NCBI RefSeq assembly: GCF_003946305.1
Contig: NZ_RHNS01000008.1
Location: 1 to 64,000, forward strand
Origin: Lacticaseibacillus porcinae
GTDB lineage: Bacteria > Bacillota > Bacilli > Lactobacillales > Lactobacillaceae
Direction of reading: 5' to 3'
DNA: 64,000 nt
Below, in pieces: positions 8,831 to 19,800 of this stretch; positions within the stretch are counted from its first letter, which is position 1; each line of letters starts with the position of its first letter. The position numbers and the translations under genes are program-made. The notes under the pieces were generated by a model. It ran no database searches. It was not told the origin of the DNA and worked only from the letters and a program-made list of their open reading frames with translations.

Positions 8831-9781
8831 ATGTTGTTAGACAACATCCTCGAACAAATCAAAGCCTACGATACCATCATCATTCACCGCCACATCAATC
8901 CTGATCCTGATGCCTTGGGGTCTCAAGGTGGCTTAGCCGCAAGCATTCAAGCGGCTTACCCTGATAAGCGCGTGTTAAAAGCTGGCGGCGACGTCGGGAA
9001 CTTAGATTGGTTGTCCACTATGGATGACGTCCAAGATGCTGATTATCAAAATGCGTTGGTGATTTCAGTAGACACTGCTGATACCCCGCGGGTTTCTGAT
9101 CAACGGTTCAACACTGGGAAGTATTTGATCAAAATCGATCATCATCCTAACGACGATGCGTACGGTGATTTGTTATGGGTGGTACCAGATGCCAGTTCCA
9201 CTTCTGAATTAATTTTTGATTTGATCCAACACAGTAATGGGCAGTTAAAACTCAATGCGAAAGTCGCAAGGCTGTTATATGCAGGGATCGTCGGTGACAC
9301 TGGGCGCTTCTTGTACAACAATACTTCAGCACACACCTTGCAAGTCGCCGCGGCATTGATCCAAGAAGATTTTGACCCAACCGCATTGAACAACCGCATG
9401 AATGCGATCAGCTTTGCCCAAGCGAAATTGCAAAGTTACGTGTTCAACCACTTGCACATCTCAGAAGCCGGTGCCGGATCTGTGGAAATTCCCTTAAGTG
9501 TCGTCAATGAACTTGGTTTGACTAAAGATCAAGTCCATGCGGCAGTGGGCACGCCTGGACGGTTAGGTGAAGTGATCGCTTGGGTGATTTTCGTTGAACA
9601 AGCAGACGGTGAACCTTATCGCGTGAACCTCCGTTCCAAAGGCCCGATCATCAATGGTTTGGCCAAGCAACATAACGGCGGCGGCCATCCTTTAGCCTCT
9701 GGCGCTAAAGCCCAAAACCGTGAAGAAATTGAAGCAATTACAAAACAACTCGAAGCCTTAGTGGCAGAAAGCGAGCATTAA
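8831..9781 (+). CDS. nrnA: Oligoribonuclease/pAp phosphatase NrnA (DHH family)
   Basis: Degrades nanoRNA and cyclic-dinucleotide-derived pApA/pGpG, and dephosphorylates pAp. The 316-aa protein has the DHH phosphoesterase motifs: HRHINPDPDALGS near residue 18, VDTAD, IDHHPNDD, and the DHHA1 substrate motif HNGGGHPLASGA near the C-terminus. The frame opens at 8786 inside the previous gene, but ATG 8831 directly follows AAGGAATTAAC and aligns with normal family starts. It overlaps the helicase start by one base (TAATG), implying translational coupling. Confidence 0.95.
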   Translation: MLLDNILEQIKAYDTIIIHRHINPDPDALGSQGGLAASIQAAYPDKRVLKAGGDVGNLDWLSTMDDVQDADYQNALVISVDTADTPRVSDQRFNTGKYLIKIDHHPNDDAYGDLLWVVPDASSTSELIFDLIQHSNGQLKLNAKVARLLYAGIVGDTGRFLYNNTSAHTLQVAAALIQEDFDPTALNNRMNAISFAQAKLQSYVFNHLHISEAGAGSVEIPLSVVNELGLTKDQVHAAVGTPGRLGEVIAWVIFVEQADGEPYRVNLRSKGPIINGLAKQHNGGGHPLASGAKAQNREEIEAITKQLEALVAESEH

Positions 9782-11121
9782 TGGCAACTTTTAAGCAATA
9801 CGCGTTGAGCCAGCCGATCATCGACGGTTTAACGGACATGCACATCGACACCCCAACGGCGATCCAAGAAAAAGTGATCCCTGCGGTTTTACGAGGGGAG
9901 TCTGTGATCGGTCAAAGTCAAACTGGTTCTGGGAAGACCCATGCCTTCTTAGTCCCGATCATTGATCGTTTGAACGCTGATGAAGACACAGTGCAAGCGG
10001 TGATCACGGCACCTAGTCGTGAACTGGCGACTCAAATTTATACCGTGGCGACGACATTAGCGAAGCATTTACCAAATTTGCGGATCCACAACTATGTCGG
10101 TGGGACTGACAAAGCCAAGCAAATTGAAAAACTTCAAAACAATCAACCGCAACTTGTCATCGGCACCCCTGGTCGGATCTTAGATTTGATCAAGTCTGGT
10201 GCGTTAGCTGCCCATACGGCCCAAACTTTTGTGGTCGATGAAGCGGACATGACCTTAGACATGGGCTTTTTGAATCAAGTCGATCAAATTGCCGCAACCT
10301 TCCCGAAAGACTTACAAATGTTAGTCTTTTCGGCAACGATCCCGCAAAAGCTCGAACCATTCTTGAAAAAGTATATGGCCAACCCAACGATTTTCACCTT
10401 GAAGCCACAATCTGTGATCGCAGACACTGTGGACAACTGGTTGATCGCCGCAAAAGGCCGTGACAAAAATCAATTGATCTATCAATTGTTGACGATCGGG
10501 CAACCATTCTTAGTGTTGATTTTTGCCAACACCAAACATGCTGTTGACCATATTCATCAATTCTTGACGGATCAAGGCCTTGAAGTCGCGAAAATTCACG
10601 GCGGCATTCCTCCTCGTGAACGCAAACGGGTGATGAAAGAAGTTGCCGCACTGAAGTATCAATATGTTGTGGCCACTGACTTAGCAGCCCGTGGGATCGA
10701 CATCAAAGGGGTATCTCATGTGATCAATGCTGAGATCCCAAGCGACAATGAATTCTTCATTCACCGTGTCGGTCGGACTGGTCGTAACGGCATGCATGGC
10801 ACGGCCATCACCTTGTATACGCCTGGTCAAGAAGATCAAATCGCTGAACTCGAACATCTCGGCATTCACTTCACCCCTAAAGCGATTAAAAATGGTGAAG
10901 TGGTCGATTCCTACGACCGCAATCGTCGGGTGACCCGTAAAGCCAAAGTTGATCCTCGTAGCTTGAAGATCCGCGGCCTGGCAGCTAAAGAAGCCAAGAA
11001 ACATAAACCTGGCTACAAGAAAAAGATCAAAAAAGCAGAAGCCAAAGAACAATGGTTCAATGCCCGCGTTAAAAAGCGTGAAGCATTGCGGGCTTCTCGA
11101 AAAGCTAAGAAATCTAAGTAA
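9781..11121 (+). CDS. cshB: DEAD-box ATP-dependent RNA helicase, CshB-like
   Basis: 446 aa. All RecA-domain motifs are visible: the Q motif (PTAIQEKVIP), SQTGSGKT (Walker A), PSRELA, TPGR, DEAD (VVDEADM), SAT, and the C-terminal HRVGRTGR (motif VI). A Lys/Arg-rich tail (about 385-446) probably binds RNA. The length and basic tail fit Bacillus CshB (cold-shock/ribosome-related) better than the longer CshA. The start overlaps the nrnA stop. It is the last gene of the operon, followed by a long hairpin. The name is by architecture and context; the exact orthology was not tested. Confidence 0.85.
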   Translation: MATFKQYALSQPIIDGLTDMHIDTPTAIQEKVIPAVLRGESVIGQSQTGSGKTHAFLVPIIDRLNADEDTVQAVITAPSRELATQIYTVATTLAKHLPNLRIHNYVGGTDKAKQIEKLQNNQPQLVIGTPGRILDLIKSGALAAHTAQTFVVDEADMTLDMGFLNQVDQIAATFPKDLQMLVFSATIPQKLEPFLKKYMANPTIFTLKPQSVIADTVDNWLIAAKGRDKNQLIYQLLTIGQPFLVLIFANTKHAVDHIHQFLTDQGLEVAKIHGGIPPRERKRVMKEVAALKYQYVVATDLAARGIDIKGVSHVINAEIPSDNEFFIHRVGRTGRNGMHGTAITLYTPGQEDQIAELEHLGIHFTPKAIKNGEVVDSYDRNRRVTRKAKVDPRSLKIRGLAAKEAKKHKPGYKKKIKKAEAKEQWFNARVKKREALRASRKAKKSK

Positions 11122-11127
11122 TTTGAC

Positions 11128-11195
11128 CAGCGGAGACGCGTTCAAGCAAGACTGTCTAACAGTCTCCGCTGAACCCGTCGCCGTTTGTTTTTTTA
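11128..11195 (+). terminator. Hairpin between cshB and the FGE-like gene
   Basis: CAGCGGAGAC (11128-11137) pairs perfectly with GTCTCCGCTG (11162-11171). The 24-nt loop contains a competing ACTGT/ACAGT stem. A seven-T run comes 16 bases later (about 11188-11194). The distance of the T-run makes this an imperfect terminator; partial read-through or attenuation is possible. Confidence 0.5.
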
Positions 11196-11211
11196 TAAGG
11201 AGTGGGGAAGT

Positions 11212-12102
11212 ATGGCACAAGCAGATCTGTTATTACCACAATGGGCGAGTTTAGCGAGTGACCGTCAAAAGTTTATTTTGCAACAGTTGACCCGCTATTT
11301 TTTAAGTCCGCTATTGTCTGTCGACGCGTTGGTGCCAGTATCTGTTGATTACTTCGGCCAAACGCTCAACACCTTTGATACCTTGATCGGCGGGCAGTGG
11401 CTGCGATTTGTCCCAGGGGCAATGCAAGTGCCGCTAGGTGTTGATCGCGACGATGCCGCGACGAAAACGTTGCTCGCACAATTACCTGAGGCTGAACTTT
11501 CACCGAAACGTTATGTCGACATCCCACCGATGTTAGTGGCACGCCAAGCAATTCCTGTGAATGAACAAGTGATCGGTCAAGTGAATTTGTTGACGCAAGT
11601 ATTTCGAGGGAATCATTTTGCCTATGTGCCTTACAAGCCGACTGTGATGACCTTGTTGAATCGCCATGCTCAAAGCCTTGATCCCAATGCGCAATCATGG
11701 CCGCCGATCCTTGAAAGTGGCCATGTCCGCTTGATTCAACAAAGTCCCCATCACTATCAAGTCCGCTTAGTCCATGATTGGGATGCCCAAGCACTGACCA
11801 AAGCGCTAGGCGGCTTCGGACAAACGCTTCCTAACGAAGATCAATACGAATATTTACAAGGCGGCGGCCTCGCCCAGGTCTTCCCTTGGGGCAACCAACT
11901 CGTCGATGAACTCCCACCATATCTCCCGAATCGCTTCGGCTTAACGGTCAAAACTAACGACGCCTCACCAGAATTGTTGTTAGTCGGGCCAGATAAACGT
12001 GGGGAAGGCTTGTTGCAATGGTCACCAGCGTATCGTTCGCTGCACGATGCACCATTTGCCCAACACACCTATCGCCCAGTCACGCTGATCACCGTAGATT
12101 AA
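11212..12102 (+). CDS. Uncharacterised protein with FGE/SUMF1-like C-type-lectin fold signature
   Basis: 296 aa. Not confidently recognised. The C-terminal half has FGQTLPNEDQYEYLQGG and then FPWGN (about residue 224). This recalls the RLPTEAEWEYAARGG...YPWG signature of formylglycine-generating-enzyme (SUMF1/DUF323) folds, and RFGL near 245 also fits. The paired Cys of true formylglycine-generating enzymes is not evident and no sulfatase is nearby, so that catalytic role is unlikely. No signal peptide or membrane segment is seen. The frame opens at 11185, but ATG 11212 follows AGGAGTGGGGAAG. It may be cotranscribed with cshB by read-through. Function unknown. Confidence 0.7.
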   Translation: MAQADLLLPQWASLASDRQKFILQQLTRYFLSPLLSVDALVPVSVDYFGQTLNTFDTLIGGQWLRFVPGAMQVPLGVDRDDAATKTLLAQLPEAELSPKRYVDIPPMLVARQAIPVNEQVIGQVNLLTQVFRGNHFAYVPYKPTVMTLLNRHAQSLDPNAQSWPPILESGHVRLIQQSPHHYQVRLVHDWDAQALTKALGGFGQTLPNEDQYEYLQGGGLAQVFPWGNQLVDELPPYLPNRFGLTVKTNDASPELLLVGPDKRGEGLLQWSPAYRSLHDAPFAQHTYRPVTLITVD

Positions 12103-12112
12103 GCGACGGTGC

Positions 12113-12302
12113 CGCGGGTTTCAAGTCGGGATGGAGTAAGCAGGTTGGCACGTAGTGAGATGCTTGTTGGCGGCTTGCCGCCTACAAGCACCCGCAGGCG
12201 GAGATCCACTTGGATGGAAGCGAAGCGACCATTCAAGTTAGCTCCGCCGAGGACCCTCACCACGTGCCGGCCTGCTTGCGGAATCCCGACTTGAAACCCG
12301 CG
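12113..12302 (+). repeat. Composite palindromic repeat, copy C
   Basis: 190 bp between the FGE-like gene and the alaS promoter. Outer arms CGCGGGTTTCAAGTCGGGAT and ATCCCGACTTGAAACCCGCG are a perfect 20-bp inverted repeat. The second arm contains CAGGTTGGCACG opposite CGTGCCGGCCTG. The first inner hairpin has GCTTGTTGGCGGC/GCCGCCTACAAGC. The second stem-loop is closed by GGCGGAG/CTCCGCC where other copies have GGGAAAG/CTTTCCC, a paired substitution. It ends six bases before the alaS -35 box. Confidence 0.87.
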
Positions 12303-12307
12303 TACCA

Positions 12308-12336
12308 TTGACACGACCCCGCGGTATCCGTATAAT
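12308..12336 (+). promoter_or_regulatory. alaS promoter
   Basis: TTGACA (12308-12313), 17 bp, TATAAT (12331-12336): a perfect sigma-A consensus. The start would be near 12343, at the beginning of the T-box leader. Confidence 0.9.
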
Positions 12337-12342
12337 GACGTC

Positions 12343-12530
12343 GTTAGGATATGCAAGTGATGACTCCGATCCACAGGAAGTCGCGATAAATTGAGAACGC
12401 GGCGACGGTAGTGACTTGTGCTCCCTGATCGACAATTAAACAGTAATCAATGAAGTGGTAAACGATCAACATCGTTGCAAACAAGGTGGTACCGCGCGTA
12501 AGCGTCCTTGAATTGCAGCGGTGTTTTTAT
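12343..12530 (+). ncRNA. T-box leader controlling alaS
   Basis: The leader contains the T-box AAGGTGGTACCGCG (12483-12496). This is followed by a terminator in which ACCGC pairs with GCGGT (12518-12522) before TTTTT (12524-12528). Uncharged tRNA would favour the antiterminator over this hairpin. The upstream part (12350-12450) folds into a stem-I-like structure. A GCT triplet in TTGTGCTCCC (near 12420) is a plausible alanine specifier, consistent with the downstream gene. The specifier position is inferred, not proven. Confidence 0.88.
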
Positions 12531-12561
12531 GTCTAAAACCACAAATCCTTAGGAGGAACTT

Positions 12562-15204
12562 ATGAAGCAACTCAACTCAGCTCAGATCCGTCAAATGTTT
12601 CTGGACTTTTTCAAATCAAAAGGGCATGATATCGAACCTTCTGCCAGCTTGATCCCAGTCAACGACCCATCATTGTTATGGATCAACTCTGGTGTCGCCA
12701 CCTTAAAGAAGTATTTTGACGGTTCCGTGATTCCAAAGAACCCTCGGATCACCAACGCCCAAAAATCCATCCGGACCAACGATATCGAAAATGTCGGGAA
12801 AACTGCGCGCCATTTGACTTTCTTTGAAATGTTGGGGAACTTCTCAGTCGGCGATTACTTCAAACCAGAAGTGATTCCGTGGGCATGGGAATTCTTAACC
12901 TCTGACGAATGGTTAGGCTTAGACAAAGACAAACTCTATGTCACCGTTTATCCAAAAGACACAGAAGCTAAGCGCATTTGGCATGAAGTCGTGGGCCTTT
13001 CTGAAGACCGCATTTTTGATGTGGAAGATAACTTCTGGGATATCGGTGTCGGTCCTTGTGGTCCCGATTCTGAAATCTTCTTTGATCGCGGCCAAAGCTT
13101 CAATGATGTCGCTGAAGACGATCCAGAAAACTATCCTGGTGGCGAAAACGAACGCTACGAAGAAATCTGGAACATTGTGTTCTCCGAATTCAACCACTTA
13201 CCAGATGGCCGCTATGTCGACCAACCACATAAAAACATTGATACTGGCATGGGCTTGGAACGTTTGGTGTCTGTGATCGAAGGCACCCGCACCAACTTCG
13301 AAACTGACTTATTCATGCCGATCATTGAAAAAACTGAAAGTTTGTCTGCTGGCAAGAAATACAACGCCAATGATAAAGACGATGTTTCGTTTAAGATCAT
13401 CGCTGATCACGCCCGCACAGTAACCTTTGCTATCGGCGACGGTGCTTTGCCATCAAACGAAGGCCGCGGTTATGTTTTACGCCGCTTGATCCGTCGTGCG
13501 GTATTGAATGGCAAGAAGCTCGGCATTGAAAAAGACTTCTTATATCAATTGGTGCCAGTGGTCGGCGAGATCATGGAAAGTTACTACCCAGAAGTTTTGA
13601 AAAACAAAGACTTCATTGAAAAGGTGATTCGCTCTGAAGAAGCGCGTTTCCGCGAAACCTTGGATGCCGGTGTCACCATGCTTAACCAAACGATCGCTGC
13701 CGTTAAAGCTGACGGCAAAACTGTGATCCCTGGCGCTGATGCCTTCAAGTTGTTTGATACTTTCGGCTTCCCAGTGGAAATGACTGCAGAACTCGCTGAA
13801 GATGACGGCTTGACTGTCGACATGGACGGCTACAAAGAAAACATGCAAGCGCAACGCGACCGTGCCCGTGCTGCCCGTGGGGATGCCCAATCTATGGGTA
13901 ACCAAGATAAGCTGTTAATGAGCATCGACACGGCATCGAAATTCACTGGCTGGACTGATACTGACGATGATGCCAAGTTAATGGACATTATCGTTGATGA
14001 CACGTTAGTTGATCATGTTGAAGCAGGCGTGGCGCAAGTGATTTTTGATCAAACGCCATTTTATGCAGAAATGGGTGGCCAAGTCGCTGACCATGGTGAC
14101 ATTGTTGATGACAATGGCGCCGTTGTCGCTAAAGTCACTGACGTCCAACATGCACCAAACGGTCAAAACTTGCACACTATCGACGTCGAAGGTCACTTGG
14201 AAACTGGTGCCACTTACCACTTACAAGTTGAACTCACTCGTCGTCAAAAAGTTTCCATGAACCATACCGCGACTCACTTGTTGGATACTGCATTGCGTCA
14301 AGTTTTAGGCGACCACACCCATCAAGCTGGGTCATTAGTGGAACCTGACTACTTGCGTTTTGACTTTACGAACTTTGGTCAAGTGACCCCTGAACAACTC
14401 AAACAAGTTGAAAACATCGTCAACACTCAGATCTGGCGCGCCTTGCCGATCACTTGGAAAGAAATGCCGATCGAAGACGCCAAAAAAGAAGGCGCCATTG
14501 CGATGTTTGGTGATAAATACGGCGATACCGTCCGCGTGGTCACTATCGGCGATTTCAACAAAGAATTTGATGGTGGGACCCATCCAACGAACACCAGTGC
14601 ATTAGGGTTGTTCAAGATCACAGGTGAATCAGGGATCGGCGCCGGCACTCGTCGAATCGAAGCCGTTACTTCTAAAGAAGCGTTTGAATATTTGACCCAT
14701 CAAGAAAACTTGTTGAATCAAGTTGCCGCAGCGGTGAAATCTGAACAATTGGATGCTGTGCCTGCTAAAGTTGCTAGTTTGCAAAGTGATTTGAAAGCAG
14801 CGCACAAAGAAGTTGAAGCTTTACAAGCAAAACTTGCTGCCCAACAAGCCAGTGGTTTGTTCGATTCTGCAGAGCCTGCAGGCAAGTATTCATTGATCAA
14901 AGCGCAACTTAAAGTCGCTGGGATGAACGAATTGCGTCAACTGGCTGATCAATGGAAGGCCAAGAATGCGTCTGACGTCTTAGTCTTAGCAACTGAAGCT
15001 AACGACAAAGCCAACTTGTTAGTTGCTGTATCTGATTCAGCAATCAAGCAAGGCGTCAAAGCCGGCAACATCATCAAAGCCATTGCCCCTAAAGTGCAAG
15101 GTGGCGGCGGTGGTCGTCCAGACATGGCCCAAGCCGGTGGGAAGAACCCTGCTGGTATCCCAGATGCATTAGCTGAAGCGGTTAAAGTTTTAGCTGAATT
15201 GTAA
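12562..15204 (+). CDS. alaS: Alanyl-tRNA synthetase
   Basis: Charges tRNA-Ala. The 880-aa protein has the class II aminoacylation core (about 1-460; [20 protein letters not shown] near the N-terminus), the editing domain (about 550-720; HTATHLL zinc-ligand motif) and the C-terminal C-Ala region (about 720-880), which ends with the [14 protein letters not shown] motif typical of the family. In the editing site the usual CxxxH is D670-GGT-H674 (FDGGTH), so the zinc-ligand Cys is replaced by Asp. Start ATG 12562 follows AGGAGG. Expression is controlled by the T-box. Confidence 0.98.
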   Translation: MKQLNSAQIRQMFLDFFKSKGHDIEPSASLIPVNDPSLLWINSGVATLKKYFDGSVIPKNPRITNAQKSIRTNDIENVGKTARHLTFFEMLGNFSVGDYFKPEVIPWAWEFLTSDEWLGLDKDKLYVTVYPKDTEAKRIWHEVVGLSEDRIFDVEDNFWDIGVGPCGPDSEIFFDRGQSFNDVAEDDPENYPGGENERYEEIWNIVFSEFNHLPDGRYVDQPHKNIDTGMGLERLVSVIEGTRTNFETDLFMPIIEKTESLSAGKKYNANDKDDVSFKIIADHARTVTFAIGDGALPSNEGRGYVLRRLIRRAVLNGKKLGIEKDFLYQLVPVVGEIMESYYPEVLKNKDFIEKVIRSEEARFRETLDAGVTMLNQTIAAVKADGKTVIPGADAFKLFDTFGFPVEMTAELAEDDGLTVDMDGYKENMQAQRDRARAARGDAQSMGNQDKLLMSIDTASKFTGWTDTDDDAKLMDIIVDDTLVDHVEAGVAQVIFDQTPFYAEMGGQVADHGDIVDDNGAVVAKVTDVQHAPNGQNLHTIDVEGHLETGATYHLQVELTRRQKVSMNHTATHLLDTALRQVLGDHTHQAGSLVEPDYLRFDFTNFGQVTPEQLKQVENIVNTQIWRALPITWKEMPIEDAKKEGAIAMFGDKYGDTVRVVTIGDFNKEFDGGTHPTNTSALGLFKITGESGIGAGTRRIEAVTSKEAFEYLTHQENLLNQVAAAVKSEQLDAVPAKVASLQSDLKAAHKEVEALQAKLAAQQASGLFDSAEPAGKYSLIKAQLKVAGMNELRQLADQWKAKNASDVLVLATEANDKANLLVAVSDSAIKQGVKAGNIIKAIAPKVQGGGGGRPDMAQAGGKNPAGIPDALAEAVKVLAEL

Positions 15205-15284
15205 ACTGAATTTTAACTTTTTGATCATCCACTCAATCACCCAATCTTCACGAATCGTGCGGGTGAAGGTTGATGGTCAGACAC

Positions 15285-15471
15285 GCGATTTGGACTTGGG
15301 ACGGAGGCTGGCCGTCGGCACATAGTGAGGTTTCTGTTGGCGGTTTACCGCCTACAGAAAGCCGCAGGGAAAGATCCACTTGAATCAGAGCGTAGCGATG
15401 ATCCAAGTTAGCTTTCCCAAGGACCCTCACTATGTGTAGACGAGCTAGCCGGAGTCCCAAGTCCAAATCGC
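15285..15471 (+). repeat. Composite palindromic repeat, copy D
   Basis: 187 bp between alaS and ireB. Outer arms GCGATTTGGACTTGGGAC and GTCCCAAGTCCAAATCGC are perfectly complementary. The second arm has GGCACATAGTGAG opposite CTCACTATGTG. The first hairpin has TTTCTGT/ACAGAAA ends around GGCGGTTTACCGCC. The second is closed by GGGAAAG/CTTTCCC with CACTTGAATC opposite GATCCAAGTT. No separate alaS terminator was found in 15205-15284, so the palindrome may also end or process alaS mRNA. Confidence 0.85.
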
Positions 15472-15525
15472 AAACCCCGAATGTGACAAAACCTTGGTAA
15501 CGCTTGCGAAAATCCCCGCGGTTCA

Positions 15526-15554
15526 TTGTGCTTTTTGGCATTATCAAGTAGAAT
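15526..15554 (+). promoter_or_regulatory. Probable promoter of ireB-ruvX-yrzB
   Basis: TTGTGC (15526-15531) and TAGAAT (15549-15554) are 17 bp apart, 33 bp before the ireB start. Confidence 0.5.
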
Positions 15555-15587
15555 AAAGATGAATTGGACAGAATAGAGGTGTTAGGA

Positions 15588-15848
15588 ATGAGCACATTAG
15601 ATCAAACGGTCCACTTTGACTTTCACGATAACGACCCGAAGAACGTTCACGAAACCCTTGAAACGGTGTACAACTCCTTAGAGGAAAAAGGTTACAACCC
15701 GATCAACCAAATCGTCGGTTATTTAATTTCCGGCGACCCAGCTTATATCCCGCGTTATAACGACGCACGTAACTTGATCCGCAAACACGAGCGCGACGAG
15801 ATCATTGAAGAGCTCGTTCGTAACTATTTAGGCAAGGTGAAAGATTAA
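15588..15848 (+). CDS. ireB: IreB-family regulatory protein (UPF0297, YrzL)
   Basis: 86 aa. Sequence features such as [10 protein letters not shown] and [28 protein letters not shown] are characteristic of the IreB/YrzL family. IreB is a small phosphorylated substrate of the IreK Ser/Thr kinase in Enterococcus and affects cephalosporin resistance. A similar role here is inferred. The frame opens at 15564, but ATG 15588 follows GAGGTGTTAGGA and matches the family N-terminus. It is first in an operon with ruvX (1-base stop/start overlap) and yrzB, downstream of alaS as in many Bacilli. Confidence 0.93.
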   Translation: MSTLDQTVHFDFHDNDPKNVHETLETVYNSLEEKGYNPINQIVGYLISGDPAYIPRYNDARNLIRKHERDEIIEELVRNYLGKVKD

Positions 15849-16282
15849 TGCGCCTAATGGGATGTGACGTCGGCTCGCGCACAGTCGGCGTAGCGTTGAG
15901 CGATCCACTTGGCTGGACTGCTCAAGGCTTAGAGATCATTCGCATCAACGAAGACAAAGGGGAATTTGGCCTCGATCGCGTGGCAGAAATTGTCAACCAA
16001 TACGAAGTCACTGGCTTTGTCTGCGGTTTACCCAAAAACATGAACAACACTCAAGGCCCACGTGCTGAAAAAGCCCGTGAGTATGGCGCGATGTTGGAAG
16101 AACGTTTTGGGTTGCCGGTTGATTTTACCGACGAGCGCTTGACCACAGTTGAAGCGTCGCGGATGTTGATCGAAGAAGCCGACACCAGCCGCAAAAAGCA
16201 AAAAAAGGTGATCGACAAACTCGCCGCACAAATGATCTTACAAAACTATTTAGACGGACACGGCAAACTGACGAAGCAATAA
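15848..16282 (+). CDS. ruvX: Putative pre-16S rRNA nuclease/Holliday junction resolvase-like YqgF
   Basis: 144 aa, RNase H-like fold. [19 protein letters not shown] holds the first catalytic Asp, [13 protein letters not shown] is the conserved middle motif and DERLTT holds the later acidic residue. The family processes the 5' end of 16S rRNA in some bacteria and was once annotated as a Holliday-junction resolvase. Its start overlaps the ireB stop (TAATG). yrzB follows after 14 bp. Confidence 0.94.
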   Translation: MRLMGCDVGSRTVGVALSDPLGWTAQGLEIIRINEDKGEFGLDRVAEIVNQYEVTGFVCGLPKNMNNTQGPRAEKAREYGAMLEERFGLPVDFTDERLTTVEASRMLIEEADTSRKKQKKVIDKLAAQMILQNYLDGHGKLTKQ

Positions 16283-16296
16283 TCTAGGAGGCCCTT

Positions 16297-16608
16297 ATGG
16301 CAGAACAAGAAAACGTCCAACCAGGCAAAGATGATCAACAAATCACGTTGATCGACGACAAAGGCAACGAAGAATTATATCAAGTGCTGTTTACCTTCGA
16401 CTCTGAAGATTATGGCAAGTCATACGTGCTGTTGTACCCAGAAAGTGCCAGCGACGATGAGGAATTGGAGATCCAAGCGTTCTCCTTTACCCCAGATGCT
16501 AACGGCGACGCTAGCCAAGGTGACTTATATCCGATCGAAGACGATGACGAATGGTCAATGGTCGAAGAAGTCTTAAACACCTTCTTAGCTGACGAAGACG
16601 ACGAATAG
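16297..16608 (+). CDS. yrzB: DUF1292 family protein (YrzB)
   Basis: 103 aa, highly acidic. It has the DUF1292 pattern [33 protein letters not shown] and a Glu/Asp-rich tail. Function is unknown in the family. It closes the conserved ireB-ruvX-yrzB operon. The start ATG 16297 follows TAGGAGG. No membrane segment or signal is seen. Confidence 0.93.
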   Translation: MAEQENVQPGKDDQQITLIDDKGNEELYQVLFTFDSEDYGKSYVLLYPESASDDEELEIQAFSFTPDANGDASQGDLYPIEDDDEWSMVEEVLNTFLADEDDE

Positions 16609-16620
16609 GTTTCACCCCTG

Positions 16621-16656
16621 AATTACCCTACATAGATGTGTAGGGTAATTTTTTTA
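16621..16656 (+). terminator. Terminator of ireB-ruvX-yrzB
   Basis: AATTACCCTACA pairs with TGTGTAGGGTAATT around a four-base loop and runs into a T-tract of about seven T. Confidence 0.92.
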
Positions 16657-16851
16657 TACAATTTTTTGGATAAACACCCACAATCGATTACAAAATCATT
16701 ATTCTTATGCTTCCATTAGACCATTTTTTATAAAGAGGTTTTATGAATCTTGAACGATTACACCTGTCAATAAATATTATAGTAAGAATATTCAATGAAT
16801 ATTATATATTCAGCACAACTCGCGTAATCGCGATTGGGAGGAGTTTATACG

Positions 16852-19800
16852 ATGAACGCATTAAAACAAAAATCAGCTCGCATGGGTGCAACCACGCACA
16901 AGAAGATGTACCGTGCCGGTAAAATGTGGCTTTACGCTGGGATCACCTTGCTTGGGATGACTGAAGTGGCCTTGAACCATCAAGTAGTCAAAGCCGACAC
17001 CAGCGCCCCAACCACTAGCACGACCACCACCGCTTCCAGCGCGACAACGGCGCATGTGACCGATTCGTCAGTGAAGCTGTCCTCTAGTGCGAAAACCTCG
17101 ATTTCTGCAGCAGACTTATTGAAGTTGTTGCCTGCAGGGTCTACTTTGACGACTACTGATAGTCAATATGTATTTGATTTGCCTGCAACTGCGGATGCGA
17201 CTGCGATTAAAGCGTTAGTCGGCGGGTACAGCTTGGATAAAGGCGTGCAGTTGAACTTTAAGGCTGCAACTTTCGCACAGATCAAAACAACAGGTTATTC
17301 AAATATTGACGAAGCAATCACGGTTTTTAATTCATATGTAACCGATTATGCAGGAACCAAACTGATGGACGATGCGAATATGATTGAGCTGGATAGGCTC
17401 TTAACTGTACTCGCTTCTCACGTTGATGATCCTACTGTAGATTGGACAAAACTAAATACTGGATTTGCAATCGTGAAGGGGTTGTTAGTAACGCAAAAGT
17501 CCTCTACTCCAGAAACTTTCGTCAGCGAAACATTAGATAATGCAACAAAGGCGGTTGGATATGCGGTTGGCTTTGTCAGGACTGCAATCACAGATGGAAA
17601 AATCGATCCAGATTCAGATCCATTACCATCAACAACTACTCCACTTGACGATGCCAAAACGGCTGCTAAGTCAGTTCTCGATGATACTGAAACAACCCCT
17701 GTCAGCAATGAAAAGGCTGTAAGTGATGCTAAAGAGGACCTTCAAGATGCAATTGATAATGCTACAGACGCAGATACTTTAGACAAAGCCGTTACCACTT
17801 ATCAGACGGCTGTTCAAGCTGCGAAAGATGCTCGTACCACCGTTGTTGGCAACAACAGTGATGTAACTGGTTCTGGCCCTACGGCAATCGCCGCTGCATC
17901 ATCTTATCCAGCTTCTCAATGGATTTCTACCGCCATTAAGGATTATAACGATTTAGTGGTTAAAGCCAATAACGAAGAGGCCACAACCGCAGAGTTGACA
18001 TCCGCAGTTCAGGCCATTACTGATGCCACAGATGCAGTAAAGTCTGCAAACGAAGCTTCGAATAAAGTTACGCCTGTCAGCAATGAACAAAGCGTTAAGG
18101 ATGCAACAACAGCATTTAAGGATGCAATCAATGCTGCAACGGACTCTGCTGATTTGGATGAGGCAACTGCCACGTACCAAGCCGCAGTTAAAGTAGCACA
18201 AGATGCACGTGACAAAGCCGTTTCAATCGGTGCAGATGCAATTACCGCAGCAACTACAGCGGGAATTGAAAATAATCCAGCAATCGCAGCCGCTATCGAC
18301 AGCTACAATGCTTCTGTTAAGGATGCTGATCCTACCGCAGCAGGTAGTGATGGGTCAAAAACTACTGATGATATTTTAAAGGCTTTAAATGATCTTGAGG
18401 CGTTGGTCAATGCTGTAAAGCAAGCACAAACATCCAGTGCCCAGCCAACCACGCCAGTTACAGCTCAATCTGACATCACGACAAGCAAGAGTACCTTGGA
18501 TTCTCTTTTAAACAACGCGGCAACTACAGCAGATCAATTGAATGATGCCTCAACAGCATATGACACGCTTGTTGAGAATGCGAAAACTGCGCGTAGCACA
18601 GCTGATCAAGCGGTAGCCGATGCACAAACTTCAACATTTGCCAATGATACCGCTGTGCAAACTGCAATCACGAATTATGAAAAAATCAAAGACACCGATG
18701 TGACTACTACTGACGTCAAAGATGCAGGGGCTGCAGTTACAAAAGCATTGCAAGCGGCTATTGATGCAGCAATTTCCAAGGCACTTGATGATGCTAAACC
18801 GTTGAGCTTGGAGCCAGGCGTTTCTGATGCTGTTGCGGCACTTGAAGGCCTTTCAGCTGATGCAACGCCATCTGAGAAAGAAGTTGCATTAAATGCCTTT
18901 AATGCAATTGTTAATCCGTTGGCTGCTTCACGTAGTACATCCGTGACTAACGCAGGTAACGTCGTAGTTCCAGATAGCATCAAAGAGGTTCCTGGTGTTA
19001 CCGATGCGCAAGGTGCATTGGCGACGGCATTGACGAATGCAGAAGCAGGTACTGGGACAACTGATCAGATCAACGCAGCTATCGGTACTTTAGAAGAAGC
19101 AGTACAAACAGCATTGGACAATGCGATCGACGAAGCCAAGACAAAAGCTACTGAATATCAAGCAGAACCTGACGTGAAAGCAGCGTTAGAAAACATCGCA
19201 AAATTAGGTGACAAAGCGTCCGCAACTGACAAAGACAATGCTTTAACAGCATTGAATGAAGCAGTAACCAACGCAACGCAACCACGTAGTGATGCGAAGA
19301 CAGATGCAGGTAACGTCGTAGTTCCAGATAGCATCAAAACAGCCGTTACAGATGCACAAACAGCATTGACGACGGCAGTGACGAACGCAGATGCAGGGAC
19401 TGGGACAACTGACCAGATCAATACGGCTATCGGTCAATTAGAAGAAGCAGTTCAAACAGCATTGGACAATGCGATCGACGAAGCCAAGACAAAAGCTACT
19501 GAATATCAAGCAGAACCTGACGTGAAAGCAGCGTTAGAAAACATCGCAAAATTAGGTGACAAAGCGTCCGCAACTGACAAAGACAATGCTTTAACAGCAT
19601 TGAATGAAGCAGTAACCAACGCAACGCAACCACGTAGTGATGCGAAAGACGCCGCAAAAGCAGTAACGGTGCCAAATAGCGTAAGCACGGATCAAGGCGT
19701 AACCACAGCCCAAACAAACTTACAAACTGCGTTAGACAACGCAGAAGCAGGTACTGGGACGACTGACGATATTACAAATGCAACAAAGACGCTGGAAACG

